Counted from the first letter of the stretch, positions 44,012 to 53,652 are shown. The stretch: 64,000 bases of DNA from Bacteroidales bacterium (GCA_016292015.1 JAEEZY010000017.1:50623-114622); one strand, 5' to 3'. Notes: generated from the sequence alone by a model not told the origin. Program-made: numbers and translations.

Positions 44012-45238
44012 ATGGGCAACAGACGAGTAGTGGTGACGGGGATGGGCATCTGGTCCTGTCTGGGAAACAACCTTGAAGAAGTGAGGCAATCACTTTACGA
44101 TGGGCGGTCGGGCATCGGCATAGACGCTGAGCGAATACCCTACGGCTATCAATCGCCACTGTCGGGCATAGTGCAAAAGCCTTTGTTGAAAGAGTTGCAC
44201 CGCCGTTTGCGAATAGGGCTTTCGGAGGAGGCGGAATACGCCTACATGGCAACCAAGGAGGCTATTAGAACAGCCAATATTGACGATGAATATCTGCTCA
44301 ATAACGAAGTGGGTGTGCTTTTCGGCAATGATTCGTCGGCCAAAGCGGTGGTGGAATCGAACAATTTGATGCTAGAAAAACACGACTCGATGCTACTTGG
44401 CTCAGGATATGTATTCCAAGCGATGAACTCGACGGTGAACATGAACATGAGCACCATATTCCACCTGCGAGGTATCAATTTCAGCGTAAGTGCGGCATGT
44501 GCGAGTGGCTCACACGCCATAGGACTTGGGTATATATTCATCAAACAGGGCATGCAAGACATGGTTATATGCGGAGGAGCCCAGGAAACGAATTTTTACA
44601 GCATGGCATCGTTCGATGCACTTGGAGCATTCTCCAAACGAGTGAACGAACCGACGAAGGCATCGCGTCCTTTTGACCGCGACCGCGATGGACTGATACC
44701 GTCAGGTGGGGCTGCCGCACTGGTACTAGAAGACTACGACCACGCTGTGGCCCGCGGTGCCAAAATATATGGAGAAATTGCTGGTTACGGTTTTTCGTCC
44801 AACGGTGGCGGAATCTCACAAGCCAATGCAGACGGTTCGGTGCTAGCCATGAGTCGTGCCATGAAGGATGCAGAACTTACAGCAGACGATATAGACTATG
44901 TGAATGCACACGCCACTTCAACACCACAAGGCGACATGAACGAGGCGATTGCATTGATGCGCCTGTTTGAAGGCAAACACGCATATATTACCTCCACCAA
45001 GTCAATGACAGGGCACGAGTGCTGGATGGCAGGTGCAAGCGAGATTGTCTATTGCCTGCTTATGATGCAGAATAACTTTGTTGCACCAAACATAAACTTT
45101 GAGAATCCTGACGAACAAAGTGCACACTTGAACATAACGCCAGAGAGAGTGGATATGGAGTTGCAGAATGTGTTGTCAAACTCGTTCGGCTTTGGTGGGA
45201 CCAACAGTACGATTGTGGTAAAACGAATTGAGAAGTAA
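44012..45238 (+). CDS. 3-ketoacyl-ACP synthase (polyene KS)
   Basis: 408 residues. The catalytic triad is complete: Cys163 (SAACASG), His in NAHATSTPQGD, and His in SMTGHECW. FabF-like condensing enzyme, probably one of three or more KS that extend the polyene with malonyl units. Confidence 0.9.
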   Translation: MGNRRVVVTGMGIWSCLGNNLEEVRQSLYDGRSGIGIDAERIPYGYQSPLSGIVQKPLLKELHRRLRIGLSEEAEYAYMATKEAIRTANIDDEYLLNNEVGVLFGNDSSAKAVVESNNLMLEKHDSMLLGSGYVFQAMNSTVNMNMSTIFHLRGINFSVSAACASGSHAIGLGYIFIKQGMQDMVICGGAQETNFYSMASFDALGAFSKRVNEPTKASRPFDRDRDGLIPSGGAAALVLEDYDHAVARGAKIYGEIAGYGFSSNGGGISQANADGSVLAMSRAMKDAELTADDIDYVNAHATSTPQGDMNEAIALMRLFEGKHAYITSTKSMTGHECWMAGASEIVYCLLMMQNNFVAPNINFENPDEQSAHLNITPERVDMELQNVLSNSFGFGGTNSTIVVKRIEK

Positions 45239-45265
45239 ACATCAAACATTAAATCCATATAAATC

Positions 45266-45790
45266 ATGAAAAAAATTGTTTTGTTCGCGGCAGCCTGCCT
45301 AATGGTCATAACAGCTTTTGCAAAAAGTGACCTGAAAGTTCAATCCGGTTCGATGGCGTGGGCCAAGGAGAAAGTGAAAGTCGCTGTGGAGTTCAATTTC
45401 ACGTATGCAAAATGGGACGAGAAAGAAGACTTCAAGACCTGGTGCGGCGAAGACTATGAAGCTCGCGTAAACAACTCCCTGAACGGATTCATCCAAGGGT
45501 TCAACAAGAAAAGCAAGGGTGCACAGGCCACGACAAGCGAGGAAGGCGCTAAATACCGTGTCGTCGTAAAAATCGCCAATATGGATTGGCGTACCGACAT
45601 CTTTGGTGTTCCCGGTCAGCTTTACGCTCTTTGCTGGGGCATAATAGAGGTCACCGACATCGCCACCGGCGAGACTGTGTGCACAATCCAGGTTGACGGT
45701 GCCAACGGCGACGGAGACTTCATCCCCAACGACCGTTTCACGAAATGTTATGAAACAGTAGGCGAGACACTGGCGAAGACTAAGAAGTAG
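45266..45790 (+). CDS. Secreted protein of unknown function inside the polyene operon
   Basis: 174 residues with signal peptide (IVLFAAACLMVITAFA). The mature part has two conserved-looking blocks (YRVVVKIANMDWRTDIFG, GIIEVTDIATGETVCTIQ), perhaps a beta-rich fold. I do not recognise the family. It is in the same direction as its neighbours with 27- and 42-bp gaps. Confidence 0.7.
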   Translation: MKKIVLFAAACLMVITAFAKSDLKVQSGSMAWAKEKVKVAVEFNFTYAKWDEKEDFKTWCGEDYEARVNNSLNGFIQGFNKKSKGAQATTSEEGAKYRVVVKIANMDWRTDIFGVPGQLYALCWGIIEVTDIATGETVCTIQVDGANGDGDFIPNDRFTKCYETVGETLAKTKK

Positions 45791-45832
45791 TCAGAGGGCA
45801 GCAGTCAGTTAACATAACTTATCCGACTTTCA

Positions 45833-46936
45833 ATGAATCTATCACCAATTCTCGAAAAAGCATACAGCGAGGACAAGCTCACCGCCCGCGAAGCCCAGCG
45901 CAAAGCCGAATGGATAGCCTTCGGGCCGGTGGTGTTCCAAGCCTCACGCATAATGGTAAAATGGGGCATACTGGAGATGCTCCGCAACACAGACGGCGGA
46001 CTGACGATGTCCGAGATAGTAGAGCGCACAGGCAAGACTCCGTACGCCATAAAGGTGCTTATGGAAGCGTCGCTTTGCATAGGCACGGTGGTACTCGCCG
46101 AAGACCGCGAGCACTTTCTGCTGACCAAGACTGGCTGGTGTCTGCTGACCGATGCGTTGACGCGCGTCAATATGGCGGTCAACCACGATGTGAACTACGA
46201 AGGGTGGTTCAAACTTGAGGAATCGCTCGAAGAGGGACGCCCCGTGGGATTGGAACATTTCGGCAGCTGGCCCACGGTTTATGAGGGACTTTCCAGTCTG
46301 CCGCCGCAGGTGCAGCAGAGCTGGTTCGGCTTCGACCACTTCTATTCGGACAATTCGTTTGCGCAGGCGCTTGAAACAGTGTTTTCGCAGAAGGTCGATA
46401 ACCTTTTGGATGTGGGCGGCAACACTGGACGTTGGGCGTTGCAGTGTGTCGGTTACAACCCAGATGTGCATGTAACAATCATGGATTTGCCACAACAGAT
46501 AGGTTTGATGAAGAATTTCACCGAAGGCAAACCCGGAGCAGATCGCATATCGGGCTATGGTATAAACTTGCTGGACAAGCACGCACCATTCCCAACCGAT
46601 AAACACTACGATATTATCTGGATGAGTCAGTTTCTCGACTGCTTCGGTGAGGACGAGATAGAAAGCATCTTGAGCAGAGCCGCGGCGGTGATGGATGCCA
46701 ATACGCGGATATACATTATGGAAACGTTTTGGGACCGGCAGAAGTATGAACTGGCGGCATTTTGTCTCACGATGACAAGTTTGTATTTCACTGCAATAGC
46801 CAATGGTACGAGCAAGATGTACCACTCCGATGACATGGCGCGCGTGGTAAACAAAGCAGGGCTGAAAGTGGAACGCATAGTTGATAATCTAGGTTTCGGA
46901 CACAGCATAATGATATGCTCAAAAGAAAGGTTTTAA
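45833..46936 (+). CDS. O-methyltransferase-like SAM enzyme
   Basis: 367 residues. An N-terminal winged-helix-like dimerisation part precedes the SAM-binding motif LLDVGGNTGRWALQ, followed by VTIMDLPQQ and IIWMSQFLDCFGEDE. This order matches the methyltransferase_2 family that methylates phenolic oxygen. In an aryl polyene it could cap the head-group; that is inferred. Confidence 0.84.
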   Translation: MNLSPILEKAYSEDKLTAREAQRKAEWIAFGPVVFQASRIMVKWGILEMLRNTDGGLTMSEIVERTGKTPYAIKVLMEASLCIGTVVLAEDREHFLLTKTGWCLLTDALTRVNMAVNHDVNYEGWFKLEESLEEGRPVGLEHFGSWPTVYEGLSSLPPQVQQSWFGFDHFYSDNSFAQALETVFSQKVDNLLDVGGNTGRWALQCVGYNPDVHVTIMDLPQQIGLMKNFTEGKPGADRISGYGINLLDKHAPFPTDKHYDIIWMSQFLDCFGEDEIESILSRAAAVMDANTRIYIMETFWDRQKYELAAFCLTMTSLYFTAIANGTSKMYHSDDMARVVNKAGLKVERIVDNLGFGHSIMICSKERF

Positions 46937-46962
46937 ATATAATAACAACACACACAAAATAA

Positions 46963-47208
46963 ATGAATAGACAAGAAATAGAAAACGCCGTCAAGCATTT
47001 TTTAGTAGAAGATTTGGAACTTGATGCGGAAAACATTAAACCAGAAGCACGATTAAAAGAAGACATAGGCATAGATAGCCTAGACTTTGTCGATATAGTG
47101 GTCATAGTTGAAGAGCAGTTCGGCTTTAGAATCAAGCCGGAAGAAATGAAGGAAATCAAGACCTTTGCCGAATTCTGCGACTATATTGGGAAACGGCTGA
47201 ACGAGTAG
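46963..47208 (+). CDS. Acyl carrier protein 1
   Basis: 81 residues. The phosphopantetheine site is GIDSLDFVDI with Ser39. Acidic, helical. It carries the growing polyene as a thioester. The next gene has a strong AGGAGG ribosome site at 47207-47212, which overlaps this stop region. Confidence 0.92.
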   Translation: MNRQEIENAVKHFLVEDLELDAENIKPEARLKEDIGIDSLDFVDIVVIVEEQFGFRIKPEEMKEIKTFAEFCDYIGKRLNE

Positions 47209-47216
47209 GAGGTTTG

Positions 47217-48602
47217 ATGACCGAGGAGAAAAACAAACAGTGGTCGGGTCGAACCGACGGCACAACATGGATGCAACAATCGTTGATAGCGATGTTGCGG
47301 GTTGTGGACGTAAGGGTGTTCTATGCCATCATGGCGTGTGTGGTGCCATTTTATATGTTGTTCAACCGCAACGGCTATCGGGCTATGAGTGACTACTTCA
47401 AGCATCGTGGTGATAGCGGCTTGCGACTGGTGTGGCATATTTACCGCAACCACTATGTTTTCGGACAAATAGTTATAGACCGCTTCGCTGTTTATGCCGG
47501 CAAAAAGTTCACGTTTGTAGAAGAAGGCAACGACCTGATATCTCGTCACTCGGAACGAGACGAGGGGTTTGTGATGCTTGGCTCTCACATAGGCAACTAT
47601 GAGCTTACAAGTTGTACTTTTGATGCTCATAAAAAACGTGTGAACGCACTTGTCTATGCAGGAGAGAGTGAAACGATTATGGAGAACCGCAGGCATATTC
47701 TGGCCAAACACAACATAGGACTTATACAGGTTGGCAACGACATGTCGCATCTTTTTCAAATGAACACGGCCATTGACAACGGTGAGATAATAAGCATGCA
47801 TGCCGACCGGATTTTCGGATCACAAAAGCATATCAACTGCCGCTTTATGGGCGATGAGGCTAGTTTTCCCGCTGGACCGTTTGCCTTCGCCGCACAGAAA
47901 AACACGCCTGTTTATGCGGTATTCTACATGAAAGAGAAAACAAAAGTATATCATCTGTATGTGCGACCAATAGTGTGCGACAAGGAGGGCAACATACGCA
48001 AGCGGATGAATGGTCTGGCAAAACGATATGTTGAGGTTCTGGAGGAGATGGTAAATAAATACCCATACCAGTGGTTCAATTATTTTGATTTTTGGAATAA
48101 AGCGAGTAGTCCGGTTTCAGTTGACAAAGGGGAGAACACTCGAATTAACAAGGATGAATCGAATGTTTCTGTCATTTCCGTCAACTTATCCGACATTCTT
48201 CCTCAGAGGGAGCCATTTGTGATGATTGACGGCTTGAAATATTGTGCGGGTGACACTACGGAAACGTTCTTTGAAATAAAGAGAGACTGCGTTTTCTGCG
48301 ATGGAGAAGGTCGATTTTCTGAAGCAGGCATGGTGGAAAACATAGCACAGACATGTGCGGCAAGAATCGGGTATCTGGCTCTGCAGAAAGGCGATGAGGT
48401 TAAAATAGGTGTAATAGGCGCGGTGAACAATATGATGATATACGACACGCCAAAGGTGGGCAACGTAATACAAACCAAAATTGTGGTTGAAGAGGAAGTT
48501 TTCAATATGACGCTTGTGCGAGCAGAGATAAAGATGGGAGTAGAGACGCTTGCCACTTGTAAGATGAAAATAGCATTGACCGACAAAAAAGCAGGGGAAT
48601 GA
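47217..48602 (+). CDS. LpxL-type acyltransferase fused to a hot-dog dehydratase-like domain
   Basis: 461 residues from ATG 47217. Residues 1 to about 300 resemble lipid A acyltransferases (SHIGNYE, the H-X4-E motif). Residues about 308-455 form a hot-dog domain (LPQREPFVMIDGL, MVENIAQTCAARIG). The His seen in FabZ (GHFPG) is absent; the position reads DGEGRFSEAG. The catalytic acid (VEN) remains. Fusions of this kind are seen in flavobacterial polyene loci. Confidence 0.82.
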   Translation: MTEEKNKQWSGRTDGTTWMQQSLIAMLRVVDVRVFYAIMACVVPFYMLFNRNGYRAMSDYFKHRGDSGLRLVWHIYRNHYVFGQIVIDRFAVYAGKKFTFVEEGNDLISRHSERDEGFVMLGSHIGNYELTSCTFDAHKKRVNALVYAGESETIMENRRHILAKHNIGLIQVGNDMSHLFQMNTAIDNGEIISMHADRIFGSQKHINCRFMGDEASFPAGPFAFAAQKNTPVYAVFYMKEKTKVYHLYVRPIVCDKEGNIRKRMNGLAKRYVEVLEEMVNKYPYQWFNYFDFWNKASSPVSVDKGENTRINKDESNVSVISVNLSDILPQREPFVMIDGLKYCAGDTTETFFEIKRDCVFCDGEGRFSEAGMVENIAQTCAARIGYLALQKGDEVKIGVIGAVNNMMIYDTPKVGNVIQTKIVVEEEVFNMTLVRAEIKMGVETLATCKMKIALTDKKAGE

Positions 48603-49012
48603 ACAAGTTGAGCACAACAAAAACCTTAGACGTAAGGTTCAGCGAGGTGGACTCGATGTGCATTGTGTGGCACGGAAACTATATGCTTTATTTCGAGGAT
48701 GCGCGCGAGGCCTTTGGTCGTGAGTATGGGCTTGACTACCTCACAATATACGGCGAAGGCTACTATGCGCCAATGGTCGATGTACATTTCAGCTACAAAA
48801 AACCTATCATCTACGGTATGAAACCAGCCGTAACGATTACCTACAAACCAACAGATGCGGCAAAAATACTGTTCGAATATGAAATCCGTGACACTGCCGA
48901 CGGAAGTCTACTTGCCACGGGAGAGTCAATGCAGGTCTTCATGGATTTAAAGTACCAGCTGGTGTGGAAGACTCCTGAATTTTACGAGAAATGGAAAGAG
49001 AAATGGTTGTAA
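48599..49012 (+). CDS. Acyl-CoA/ACP thioesterase, 4HBT type
   Basis: 137 residues. The DVRFSEVDSMCIVWHGNYML stretch contains the catalytic Asp and HGNY motif of hot-dog thioesterases. It probably releases or edits acyl chains from the ACP. Its ATG overlaps the previous stop as ATGA. Confidence 0.86.
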   Translation: MNKLSTTKTLDVRFSEVDSMCIVWHGNYMLYFEDAREAFGREYGLDYLTIYGEGYYAPMVDVHFSYKKPIIYGMKPAVTITYKPTDAAKILFEYEIRDTADGSLLATGESMQVFMDLKYQLVWKTPEFYEKWKEKWL

Positions 49013-50115
49013 AACTTGCAGACAATATCATCTCGCCGTTGGGGGTCACTACCAAGGAGAACTACGAGGCCGTTAAAGCAGGCCGTACAGCGTTATGCCA
49101 GCACGAAGGAGTACCCGGCATACCAATACCTTTCTTTGCTTCGCTCATCGACGAGAGCGTTTTAACTGTTGAGGGAGACTACACAAAATTCGAGCGAATG
49201 TGCATACAGTCGGTGGCATCGGCAATACAGCAGTGTGACATAGACGTTGCATCCGAGAGAGTGCTTTTTATTGTATCGACCACAAAGGCAAACGTTAGTA
49301 TGCTTGGCAGAAGTGGTTGTGACAACGATAGAGTCTTGCCAGGTGTGGCGGCGCGCAAAATTGCGGAGTATTTCTCTAACAGACAGATGCCTTTAGTGGT
49401 GTCAAACGCCTGCATATCTGGTGTTTGCGCCCAGATAGAAGCTCTTCGGGCGTTGGAACTCGGATTATGCGACTATGCCGTGGTGGTGGGCGCTGATGTG
49501 CAGTCACCATTCATAGTCACGGGCTTCCAGTCACTGAAAGCCGTTTCGGCAGAAGCCTGCCGTCCGTTCGACCGCGACCGCAAGGGTTTGAATCTCGGAG
49601 AGGCTGCCGCAACCGTCGTTTATGGACGAGAGGCAACAGCCGATAACCGCTGGCAGATGGTGTGCGGAGCTGTGCGTAACGACGCCAACCATATATCGGG
49701 ACCATCACGTACGGGCGAAGGTTCATATCTTGCGCTGCGTTCGGTGTTGCAGCATATAGACGCATCAGAGGTGGCTTTTGTAAGCGCACACGGCACAGCG
49801 ACGTTATATAACGATGAAATGGAATCAATAGCCGTGGAAAGAGCAGGGTTGATCGACACGCCTGTCGGCAGTCTGAAAGGCTACTATGGACACACCATGG
49901 GCGCCGCAGGAGTACTAGAAACATTGCTGTCGATGTACGCAGTAGATGACCATACCGTGCTTGGCACACGTGGATTCGAGAACTTAGGTGTAAGCCATCC
50001 AATATCAGTATGTGCAGAGAACCGCGTCACCAACCGTAACTCTTTCATAAAACTCATATCGGGCTTTGGCGGATGCAACGCCGCCGCCGCATTCAGAAAA
50101 GGAGGTGCACGATGA
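48991..50115 (+). CDS. 3-ketoacyl-ACP synthase 2 of the polyene operon
   Basis: 374 residues. Triad: Cys141 (SNACISG), His in SAHGTATLYND, His in KGYYGHTMGAAG. It overlaps the thioesterase gene by 22 bp (ATG 49003 is another start). Slightly shorter than FabF at the N-terminus. Confidence 0.86.
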   Translation: MEREMVVKLADNIISPLGVTTKENYEAVKAGRTALCQHEGVPGIPIPFFASLIDESVLTVEGDYTKFERMCIQSVASAIQQCDIDVASERVLFIVSTTKANVSMLGRSGCDNDRVLPGVAARKIAEYFSNRQMPLVVSNACISGVCAQIEALRALELGLCDYAVVVGADVQSPFIVTGFQSLKAVSAEACRPFDRDRKGLNLGEAAATVVYGREATADNRWQMVCGAVRNDANHISGPSRTGEGSYLALRSVLQHIDASEVAFVSAHGTATLYNDEMESIAVERAGLIDTPVGSLKGYYGHTMGAAGVLETLLSMYAVDDHTVLGTRGFENLGVSHPISVCAENRVTNRNSFIKLISGFGGCNAAAAFRKGGAR

Positions 50116-50768
50116 GTCTGGTCAAGCATTACGTGAGGATTAATCAGTTGGTAGGCAGCAGGAGTCTGACAGCCAGTGGTGTACGGAACTATCGTGTTAC
50201 AATCGATGGCAAGACGCTTGTAGAAACAGCTCCCGCAGATACGTTACTTACTGAACTATACAAAACGCATGTTGGCGACTATTCGAAGTTCTATAAGATG
50301 GATCCACTTTGTCGTGTGGGATTCATGGCATCGGAGCTACTGCTGACAGCTGAAGATTGCAGGCAGAAACAATGGGGCGAAAGTCGCGGTGTTGTGTTGT
50401 TTAACGCCACCAGTTCGCTTGCCGACGACCGCAACTACCAAGCCACTATAGATGATTCCGAGACTGCATTTCCAAGTCCATCGCTGTTTGTTTATACCCT
50501 ACCCAACGTACTTACCGGCGAAATAGCCATTCGAAATCACTACTATGGTGAGACAAATTTTGTGGTACTACCAGAGTTTGACAGCAACACGATGTCCGCT
50601 ATTATAGAGATGACGTTCTGTGACAAATACTTACAGTCGCTTGTAACCGGCTGGGTAGACTGTTATGATGAAACGAACTACAACGTGCTGATGTTTATCG
50701 TGGAGCGTGATGTCACAGGACACTCAACCGAACTATCGCAAGAAATAAAAATATTAACAGAAAAATAA
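50112..50768 (+). CDS. Ketosynthase-like protein lacking catalytic residues
   Basis: 218 residues from ATG 50112, which shares ATGA with the previous stop. The middle (FPSPSLFVYTLPNVLTGEIA, then IRNHYYGETNFVVL) matches the N-terminal half of ketosynthases, but no Cys-His-His set is visible and the protein is about half normal length. It may be a structural partner of a KS, as seen with other partial KS proteins in polyene loci. Role unknown. Confidence 0.7.
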   Translation: MSLVKHYVRINQLVGSRSLTASGVRNYRVTIDGKTLVETAPADTLLTELYKTHVGDYSKFYKMDPLCRVGFMASELLLTAEDCRQKQWGESRGVVLFNATSSLADDRNYQATIDDSETAFPSPSLFVYTLPNVLTGEIAIRNHYYGETNFVVLPEFDSNTMSAIIEMTFCDKYLQSLVTGWVDCYDETNYNVLMFIVERDVTGHSTELSQEIKILTEK

Positions 50769-50776
50769 TTAACACA

Positions 50777-51034
50777 ATGGAAGAATTGATTTTAAAACTG
50801 AAAAACGAAATTATTGAAGTGCTCAACCTCGAAGACATCAAGCCTGAGGATATCGATGAGAACGCACCTCTGTTTGGTGAAGGTCTTGCCCTCGACTCTA
50901 TCGACGCTCTCGAACTCATCGTGCTTATGGAGAAGAACTATGGCATCAAAATAAAGGATCCGAATGAGGGCAAAGACATATTCAAGTCGGTGGCCGTAAT
51001 GGCTGAATATATCTCGAAAAACAGAACAAAATAA
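50777..51034 (+). CDS. Acyl carrier protein 2
   Basis: 85 residues. The site LALDSIDALEL carries Ser41. Two distinct ACPs in one operon suggest separate duties (for example starter loading and chain extension). Confidence 0.92.
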   Translation: MEELILKLKNEIIEVLNLEDIKPEDIDENAPLFGEGLALDSIDALELIVLMEKNYGIKIKDPNEGKDIFKSVAVMAEYISKNRTK

Positions 51035-51037
51035 CCT

Positions 51038-53290
51038 ATGCGTCTTTGGATTACAGGTAGTGGTGTCATCTCCGCACTCGGAGTCGGCAAAGAGTCCACG
51101 CTACAGTCATTGCTTGCCTCAAAATCGGGCATATCGACGGTGCGTTATCTGAAAACCGAACACACCGAGTTTCCCGTGGGCGAGGTACCCATGAGCAACG
51201 ACGAGATGGAGCGTATCTTGGGAATAACAGCCGACACACCGACCACACGCACATCGTTGATGGGCATGATGGCATTGAGAGAAGCGTTGCAGTCTGCTGG
51301 TATCGAAAGCGAGGCGCTTCCCCAAGTGGCTCTCGTTTCTGGCACTACGGTGGGCGGTATGGACAAGAGTGAACAGCACTATCTGGATTTCCTTGAAAAC
51401 AACGAGTACAACGAGTTTATACGCACCCACGACTGCGGAGCGTGCACCGAGATGATTGCCGACAGGTTTGGAAGGTTTGCATCGGTCACGACACTATCCA
51501 CCGCCTGCTCGTCAGCAGCCAACGCCATCATCTATGGAGCACGGCTTATAGAAAGCAGATCTGCAGATATAGTGGTGGCAGGGGGATCAGAATGTATCAC
51601 TAAGTTCCACCTCAATGGGTTCAATGCGTTGCGCATTCTGGACACCTCACCATGTCGTCCGTTTGACGATAGCCGCGCCGGACTCAATCTTGGCGAAGGA
51701 GCCGCTTTCGTGGTGCTGGAAAGCGAACAGCACGCCCTTGCACGCGGTGCAAAAGCAGAAGCCTTCCTTGATGGCTACGGCAACGCCTGCGACGCATTCC
51801 ATCAGACGGCCTCGTCACCTGATGGCGAGGGGGCTTTCAGAGCCATGAGCGAAGCCCTACGGATGGCGGGATTGCAGCCATCGGATATCGACTATATCAA
51901 TGCCCACGGCACAGGAACACCCAATAATGACAGCAGCGAGAGTGCGGCCATGCGGAGGGTTTTTGGCGAGGCAGTGCCGCCAGTTTCATCCACCAAGACC
52001 TTCACCGGGCACACCACAAGCGCTTCGGGTTCAATTGAGGCGGTAGTATGCATGCTGGCAATGCAAAACTCATTCCTACCGCCCAACCTGAATTTCTCGG
52101 TCGCGACAGACTGTGTGAAACCTATTTCTGAGATACGCAGAGGTGTGGCTTTGCGCCACGTGCTATGCAATTCATTCGGATTTGGGGGCAACGATTCATC
52201 GCTGTTGATAAGCAATACGAATAATTGTGTAAATCAGGCTGTCAGGATACCCTCCCATTCCTCCAAACAGATATATGTCAACTCTGTCCAGCATATCTCT
52301 GCCCAGGTTCCTTTCTCGAGAGAATGGATGACTAATCCCGTGATGTATGTGGAGCCTTATGTGCGTTCGATGGAGCCTGATTATAAACCATATATCGCAC
52401 CTATGGAGGCTCGGCGCATGGGGCGTCTGCTAAAACGGGCACTAGCCGTGTCGAAAGAGGCACTGGCGCAAAGTAGTATTGAGATGCCAGACATCATTGT
52501 CACAGGCACAGGTCTCGGCTGCATTGAGAACACCGAATTGTTCCTTGATGCGTTGTGCCGCGAGGGGGAGCAGCTGCTGAAACCCACACATTTCATGCAA
52601 TCAACGCATAACACCATCAGTTCGCTGATGGCTATACATCTTGGATGTCACGGCTATAACGCCACCTATGCGCATAAGAATATATCGTTTGACTCCGCGC
52701 TGCACGATGCCCTTATGCAGCTGCGTGGCGGATCGGGGGACACGGCACTTGTGGGTGGCCACGACGAGATGACGCCGTCATACTATACCCTTCTTTGCAA
52801 AACGGGATATCTCGGAAATGATGGCGAGATGGCGTCCGAATGCTCTACCGCAGCGGTAATTGGTACGGAATCCCGTAAGGGTACATTGTGCAGGATTGCC
52901 GATATGAGACTGTTTTACAAGCCTTCCGTCATGCAACTCAAAGAAGCCATGAATACAATGCTTTCCCACAACGGGCTGAATGTTTCGTCGCTTGCAGGAG
53001 TGATTACAGGCTTCAACGGCAGCGAATACAGCCGACACTTCTATTGCGACGGATATAAAGACCTTTTCGGAGATATACCGATGCTGCATTATAAGCACCT
53101 TTTTGGCGAGAGTTACACATCCTCTGCAATGGCGTTGTATGTAGGCGCATGCTGTCTTGCCGAAAAACACATACCAAAATCGCTAGAAGTAAACACCTCC
53201 TGTCCCTCCCCTTCTGCACCTCAAGCCCTCTTGCTCTATAATGCCGACGATGGCAAGAACCATACTTTAACACTGCTCACTGCCGTATGA
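51038..53290 (+). CDS. Ketosynthase fused to a chain-length-factor-like second domain
   Basis: 750 residues. Residues 1 to about 400 form an intact KS: Cys157 (TACSSAAN), His in NAHGTGTPNND and His in TFTGHTTSASGS. Residues about 420-750 have the thiolase fold again (VTGTGLGCIENTELF, HLGCHGYNATYAHKN) but no catalytic Cys at the usual position, as in chain-length factors of aromatic and polyene synthases. The pair would form an intramolecular KS/CLF that sets polyene length. Confidence 0.83.
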   Translation: MRLWITGSGVISALGVGKESTLQSLLASKSGISTVRYLKTEHTEFPVGEVPMSNDEMERILGITADTPTTRTSLMGMMALREALQSAGIESEALPQVALVSGTTVGGMDKSEQHYLDFLENNEYNEFIRTHDCGACTEMIADRFGRFASVTTLSTACSSAANAIIYGARLIESRSADIVVAGGSECITKFHLNGFNALRILDTSPCRPFDDSRAGLNLGEGAAFVVLESEQHALARGAKAEAFLDGYGNACDAFHQTASSPDGEGAFRAMSEALRMAGLQPSDIDYINAHGTGTPNNDSSESAAMRRVFGEAVPPVSSTKTFTGHTTSASGSIEAVVCMLAMQNSFLPPNLNFSVATDCVKPISEIRRGVALRHVLCNSFGFGGNDSSLLISNTNNCVNQAVRIPSHSSKQIYVNSVQHISAQVPFSREWMTNPVMYVEPYVRSMEPDYKPYIAPMEARRMGRLLKRALAVSKEALAQSSIEMPDIIVTGTGLGCIENTELFLDALCREGEQLLKPTHFMQSTHNTISSLMAIHLGCHGYNATYAHKNISFDSALHDALMQLRGGSGDTALVGGHDEMTPSYYTLLCKTGYLGNDGEMASECSTAAVIGTESRKGTLCRIADMRLFYKPSVMQLKEAMNTMLSHNGLNVSSLAGVITGFNGSEYSRHFYCDGYKDLFGDIPMLHYKHLFGESYTSSAMALYVGACCLAEKHIPKSLEVNTSCPSPSAPQALLLYNADDGKNHTLTLLTAV

Positions 53291-53652
53291 CGCCGTTTAT
53301 CTTGAAACATACAACACCCACAGAAACGGGATTCCGAGCCGTCATGGCACCAGATATGGAAAGTGCCATTTACACAGCTCATTTCCCCGGCAACCCTGTA
53401 ACTCCAGGGGCATGCCTTGTAGAGGCCGTCTGTAATCTGATGGAGCGTCATTGCGAATGTAAGCTACGGCTCCGTGAATTGAAGAACGTAAAGTTTATCT
53501 CAGTGATTGTTCCAGACAGAGAGAGCAAGGTAGTATTTGACGTTGTCTGCTGCAATGTACCAGACTCGCCAATTGCAGCGAAAGCAACCGTGAACAATGG
53601 AAATGTCGTCTGTGCGAAGATGTCGCTGGTGTTTGAGCGTAGAGACCATTAA
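53287..53652 (+). CDS. FabZ-like 3-hydroxyacyl-ACP dehydratase
   Basis: 121 residues. TAHFPGNPVTPGACLVEAV holds both the catalytic His and Glu of FabZ hot-dog dehydratases. Together with the fused dehydratase-like domain at 47-48 kb it makes two hot-dog dehydratase-related proteins, of which this one keeps the full active site. Overlaps the KS-CLF stop (ATGA). Confidence 0.84.
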   Translation: MTPFILKHTTPTETGFRAVMAPDMESAIYTAHFPGNPVTPGACLVEAVCNLMERHCECKLRLRELKNVKFISVIVPDRESKVVFDVVCCNVPDSPIAAKATVNNGNVVCAKMSLVFERRDH

